Below are positions 60,618-64,000 of a stretch of DNA of 64,000 nt, one piece after another. Both the position numbers and the translations under genes were made by a program. Under the pieces are notes generated by a model, which saw nothing but the letters and a program-made list of their open reading frames with translations, searched no databases and was not told the origin of the DNA. Source of the stretch: Planctomycetota bacterium (GTDB lineage Bacteria > Planctomycetota > UBA1135 > GCA-002686595); assembly GCA_012959525.1 (NCBI GenBank), contig DUDB01000051.1, positions 60,192 to 124,191 on the forward strand, given 5' to 3'. Position 1 is the stretch's first letter; every line of letters starts with the position of its first letter.

Positions 60618-62021
60618 ATGAAACGCATTATCTCCTCCTCCGTGGGCAAGAAGATGTCCCTAGAGGAAGCACAAGAGCTCGCACGCCGGGACAAGCGACG
60701 CCTGCTGCTCATGGGTGGTGCCGCTATCGCAATGGCGGTGTTCTACTTGGTGGTCAGCACGGAAGAAGGGAGATCAGGTACCGGCGGGTCACTGCCTCTG
60801 CCCGATGAGGGCGTGGAGGCTCCCCTCAACCTCCCGGTCGAGACTATTCCGTTCGATCAGGCGGACCTGCTGGCCAACATCCTGGACGACACGCCCGACG
60901 GGCGCCTCAACGTGAGCAATGAGGCACTAACTGCGCTGCTCTACTACACCAAGCTCCTCACCCATGGGAACTACGAGGCGTTGGGTATCGAGGACCTGAA
61001 TGAGAGTCGCTGCAATGCCATCTCTGATGATCCGAGCAGCGCTCGCGTCGCGCCCCTTAGAGCCCGAGGGCAGGTCGAGACGTATTCAAGCCGTCAGCGC
61101 GCGGAAGTCAAGTTCACCGAGTTCTATGGGACCCTCGCTCTCGATGGGGGCGGACATGCTCACTTTGCCTTCACCATACCCCCGGACGACGCACCTGAGG
61201 TTGGGGAGTACTTGATGATCGAAGGCGTGCTGGTCCAGATGCTGCGTGCGGAGACCCCCGGCGGATTTGTGGACGCGCCATTGATCGCTTCCCGCACGGC
61301 GACACCTTCAACGCCACCCACGGCGTTGCTCGACCACCAGGCACTGCGTCTCGCTCTGTTCGAGGGTGTCAAGGACGATGAAATTGAGGACGTCTCGGGC
61401 CTCCCACGGGTACCCCTGGATCAACTCCTGCTCTACGCACGAGAAAACAGCGCAACTGAGAATTGGGAAGAGGCCTCCGAACTCAACAATCACACCCTCA
61501 ACGGGATCCTGCAGGGTGGTGATGCGTTCCGCGGCATTCCATTCCGCGTTCCGGTCAGCGGCAATCTGGGCTCGTGGACCGAGCGCGCTGATGAGAACGG
61601 TCTACGCCTCGGCACCATGACCCACGGATGGATCGGGAACTTTGGCTGGACCGGGGCCACTGGCGTGATCCAGTGGATTGCACCCTTCGATGAGCCGAAG
61701 CTCGACCAGCGGTACGGCGGAGCGCGACTCGTGACGGCCAAGGGCTACTTCTTCAAGAACGTCTACTACCTCAAGCAGGATCAGAGTCCACACCGCGCGC
61801 CCCTGTTCGTGTTGAGCGAGGTTACCCCGTTCATTCCTGTGCACGATCCGATGCCCTCCTACATCATGTACGGCGTGTTGAGCATCACCCTGTTGATGAT
61901 CGCACTAGTGTTCTTTCTCTTGCGTCGTGACAAGAAGGCAGCCGAGCAGTTGCGGCAGGAATTCGTGCGCCGCCGCAAGGCCCGGGCCAAGAACCGACAG
62001 GCCAGCCCGGAGACCACTTGA
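60618..62021 (+). CDS. Uncharacterised membrane-anchored protein upstream of aroB
   Basis: This 467-residue protein has one helix near the N terminus (about 31-47, after a basic KRIISSSVGKK and RRDKRRLL tract) and another near the C terminus (about 417-437), followed by a basic tail (RRRKARAKNRQAS). The large region between (about 50-410) is probably periplasmic and has no family I recognise. It lies 11 bases after the C26 gene, and its stop overlaps the TTG start of aroB. Confidence 0.7.
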   Translation: MKRIISSSVGKKMSLEEAQELARRDKRRLLLMGGAAIAMAVFYLVVSTEEGRSGTGGSLPLPDEGVEAPLNLPVETIPFDQADLLANILDDTPDGRLNVSNEALTALLYYTKLLTHGNYEALGIEDLNESRCNAISDDPSSARVAPLRARGQVETYSSRQRAEVKFTEFYGTLALDGGGHAHFAFTIPPDDAPEVGEYLMIEGVLVQMLRAETPGGFVDAPLIASRTATPSTPPTALLDHQALRLALFEGVKDDEIEDVSGLPRVPLDQLLLYARENSATENWEEASELNNHTLNGILQGGDAFRGIPFRVPVSGNLGSWTERADENGLRLGTMTHGWIGNFGWTGATGVIQWIAPFDEPKLDQRYGGARLVTAKGYFFKNVYYLKQDQSPHRAPLFVLSEVTPFIPVHDPMPSYIMYGVLSITLLMIALVFFLLRRDKKAAEQLRQEFVRRRKARAKNRQASPETT

Positions 62022-63091
62022 ACGTCCGCCGAATCGAGGTCCAGACCAACCCACCTTATGCGGTCCACGTTGGCCCATCTGCCCTGAAGGGGGTTCTCGA
62101 AGTCGGCAGCCAAGAGAGCGGTATCTTTGTCCTCGCCGACGAGAAGGCCTGGTCTCTCCACAGCGGGGCCTTGGCGGGCTTGGAGTCTGCGCCTCGGCTA
62201 GAGATCGCCGGCGGGGAGGGCGCCAAGTCCATGGCGCAACTAGAGGGGGTTCTGGACGCGTTGACCCAATCGGGTTTGTCGCGCACCTCCACCCTGATCA
62301 CCTTTGGGGGCGGCTCCATCTCGGACCTGGGAGGGCTGGCGGCCTCGCTCTTCAAGCGCGGCATGGATGTGGTGCACTGTCCCACCACACTTCTGGCCCA
62401 AGTGGATGCCGCAATAGGCGGCAAGACGGCCATCAACCTGAGGTTGGGCAAGAACCTGGCCGGATCCATCCACCAGCCCCGCAGCGTCTTTGCCGACTCC
62501 GAGGTTCTGCGGACCCTGCCCGACGAGGAGTGGGCCTCCGGGTTGGGGGAAGCCCTCAAGACCGCTCTTTTGGGGGGCGAGGATTCACTCAGCAGCCTCG
62601 AGGCCCAGAGCTCTGAACTCGCACACCCAGGGTCCGTGGCCATTTCGGCCTTGGTGGCCGACTGCGTACAAACCAAAGCCCGCATTGTGGCTGAAGACCC
62701 CCTAGAGCAGGGGCCGAGGCGTGTTCTGAATCTCGGTCACACTTTTGCCCACGCCATCGAGCACTGCGCAGGCTATGGGACCGTCCCCCACGGGGTGGCG
62801 GTCTCGGTCGGGATCTCCCTCGCCCTGGAAGCCAGCGCGGCAATGAGTGTCCTGGAGGACGTCGGGCTTCCGGACCGGGTGCGCAAGCTGCAGGAGGCCC
62901 TGGGCCTGCCCAGCTCGCTAGCAGAACTGAGGGGTCTGCACGATCTGGGACCAGAGGGCCTTCGGGCAGGGCTTGCCCAGGACAAGAAAGGGGCGGTTGG
63001 CCAGCCCGAGTTTGTCCTGGTCCGCAGCCCTGGCGATTTGGTCCTGGGGATTGGAATGGAAGACTCTCTCTTGCAATCCCTCCTCGGCTGA
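62018..63091 (+). CDS. aroB: 3-dehydroquinate synthase
   Basis: This enzyme makes 3-dehydroquinate from DAHP in the shikimate pathway, using NAD+ and a divalent metal. It has 357 residues. The NAD-binding block is TFGGGSISDLGGLAASLFKR, and PTTLLAQVDAAIGGKTAINL is the family signature. The metal ligands are in GLGEALKTAL (Glu), NLGHTFAHAIEH (His) and VPHGVAVSVG (His). The start is TTG, overlapping the preceding stop as TTGA, so it is translationally coupled to the membrane protein gene. Confidence 0.95.
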   Translation: MNVRRIEVQTNPPYAVHVGPSALKGVLEVGSQESGIFVLADEKAWSLHSGALAGLESAPRLEIAGGEGAKSMAQLEGVLDALTQSGLSRTSTLITFGGGSISDLGGLAASLFKRGMDVVHCPTTLLAQVDAAIGGKTAINLRLGKNLAGSIHQPRSVFADSEVLRTLPDEEWASGLGEALKTALLGGEDSLSSLEAQSSELAHPGSVAISALVADCVQTKARIVAEDPLEQGPRRVLNLGHTFAHAIEHCAGYGTVPHGVAVSVGISLALEASAAMSVLEDVGLPDRVRKLQEALGLPSSLAELRGLHDLGPEGLRAGLAQDKKGAVGQPEFVLVRSPGDLVLGIGMEDSLLQSLLG

Positions 63092-63105
63092 GCAGGAATC
63101 AACCC

Positions 63106-64000
63106 ATGCGAGGCGCTGACCCTCTCAAACCTGAACCGGCCGATCCGACCGAGAACCAGTCCTACCCACGGGAGGAGCTGGTGGCGCTGGTGAATCGGGC
63201 TCAACGGACTGCCAGATTGCGCGGTCACCTTCAGGTCTGGGCTCTCGGCCTAGGCTTGGCACTTCTGGCCCTGGGCCTTTCCTCCGAACGCCTGTGGGGC
63301 TCGATGGAGCTGCCCAGAATGGTGGCGGGGCAGGGAGGCGGGCTGTCCTACGGCCTGGTCTTTCCCCTGGCCACTGGCCTGCGTAGCCTTGGCATGGATC
63401 CGGAGCAGGCCTGTTTTCTGGTCTCCGCATTGGCCTTTGGGCTCTGCCTTCCAGCCCTGGTCTCCCTGTTAGGCACGATCGGTTTCCAGCGCGGAGTCTC
63501 CCTGTGGGCGGCCCTCACCATGCTGTTGAGTGGCCTGGCCTGGCTGGGCTCCACACAGCCCGGCGATCTGGCCCCGGGAGTGCTGGGGGCGACCCTGTTG
63601 ATGCTCAACCTCTTCAAGGTGACAGAGCGGGTTCCGGGCGAGTACCTGTGGAGGGTGAGCATTTCATTCATCCTGGCCTTCTTCATGCGCCCGGAGAACC
63701 TGTTGCTCTTTCCTGCAGCAGCTTGGGCTCTCTCCCAGCACCGCTCTCCGCACCGCCTCGGGGGGACCACCGGGGCCTTGGTGCTCTCCATGCTGACGGC
63801 CGTGTGCTTGTGGATCCTCATGGATCCTGGCGCCGATGAGACCTCGATGCAGCACCTTCTGGACAATCTTCTCGCTGGACGCGGGGGGGGGCTGGATCAA
63901 TTGCCCCGCTGGCTACTGATGGGATTGGGAGGGTTGGGCGTGGGCTGGCTGGGGATCCACGTACTCCTCTTCGGTAAGCGGTTACCCCAGGAGTCTCCGC
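63106..64000 (+). CDS. Polytopic membrane protein (partial, truncated by window edge)
   Basis: This frame starts at the ATG at 63106, 14 bases after aroB, and stays open to the end of the window (about 298 residues), so no stop is seen. It begins MRGADPLKPEPADPTENQSY, then alternates hydrophobic helices (for example VWALGLGLALLALGLSSERL, WAALTMLLSGLAWLGSTQPG, ISFILAFFMRPENLLLFPAA) with short loops. The layout resembles polytopic glycosyltransferase-like (GT-C) or DUF-type membrane proteins, but no motif decides. It is probably in the same operon as aroB. Confidence 0.7.
   Translation, partial: MRGADPLKPEPADPTENQSYPREELVALVNRAQRTARLRGHLQVWALGLGLALLALGLSSERLWGSMELPRMVAGQGGGLSYGLVFPLATGLRSLGMDPEQACFLVSALAFGLCLPALVSLLGTIGFQRGVSLWAALTMLLSGLAWLGSTQPGDLAPGVLGATLLMLNLFKVTERVPGEYLWRVSISFILAFFMRPENLLLFPAAAWALSQHRSPHRLGGTTGALVLSMLTAVCLWILMDPGADETSMQHLLDNLLAGRGGGLDQLPRWLLMGLGGLGVGWLGIHVLLFGKRLPQESP

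Noticed and set aside
61927..62616. 229-codon plus-strand frame spanning the start of aroB
   Set aside because: It is an out-of-frame shadow; AroB signature residues are read in the other frame.
1..64000. CRISPR arrays, insertion sequences, tRNA or rRNA genes, prophage
   Set aside because: No regularly spaced repeats, transposase motifs, T-loop-like clusters or rRNA signatures were noticed on reading; a covariance-model and repeat search would be needed to exclude small ones.

Overview
This 64 kb window is high-GC chromosomal DNA from an uncultured bacterium that looks like a member of the Planctomycetota. The grounds are a paired DUF1800/DUF1501 secreted-protein operon, two ScyD-like secreted proteins with a C-terminal domain ending in a 'YWYRDK...LSDGLQVMF' motif, an ECF sigma / anti-sigma-vWA pair, few clear Shine-Dalgarno sites, frequent GTG/TTG starts and many TGATG/ATGA gene overlaps. 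The assignment rests on reading protein families, not on a search. I saw no rRNA or tRNA gene, CRISPR array, insertion sequence or phage module.

Layout. 1-6661 (minus): a respiratory complex I operon, nuoA-B-C-D-H-I-J-K-L, with nuoL running off the left edge; nuoE, nuoF and nuoG are absent between D and H. 6662-7273: a 612-base intergenic region with a cluster of short dyads. 7274-11666: a protein resembling a radical-SAM enzyme that has lost its cysteines, an ABC ATPase and a distant permease, a small membrane protein, a thioesterase and an alpha/beta hydrolase. 11608-21243: information-processing and housekeeping genes (RluA-type pseudouridine synthase, ribosomal protein S21, RecD2 helicase, RarA, a TrmH-type methyltransferase, RsgA, FolC, a Nudix-like protein). 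21283-31348: DUF1501/DUF1800, a UbiD-family decarboxylase, a NahK-like kinase, a HIT protein, a phosphate-selective-type porin, tryptophan 2,3-dioxygenase and a GH5 glycosidase.

30230-39681 is the most striking region: a mirror-symmetric polysaccharide locus. A cellulose-synthase-like GT2 protein carrying two PilZ-type domains and its own C-terminal TPR tail is divergent from a TPR/beta-barrel lipoprotein of BcsC/PgaA type. Each arm ends in a GH5 hydrolase, and the two hydrolases are paralogues. This suggests c-di-GMP-controlled synthesis, trimming and export of a beta-glucan-like polymer without a recognisable BcsB.

39686-51739: two lipoproteins, two ScyD-like paralogues with a frameshifted methyltransferase between them, then a tightly overlapping operon of a VTC-type polyphosphate polymerase, a DUF4956 membrane protein and an HlyD-like adaptor, followed by a class IV aminotransferase, a DUF423 protein and a secreted esterase. 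51795-57603: an ECF sigma factor with an anti-sigma/vWA fusion, and a pair of SPFH membrane proteins. 57776-64000: a ureohydrolase, a Na+/Ca2+ exchanger, a peptidase C26 amidotransferase-like hydrolase, an uncharacterised membrane protein coupled to aroB, and a truncated polytopic membrane protein at the right edge.
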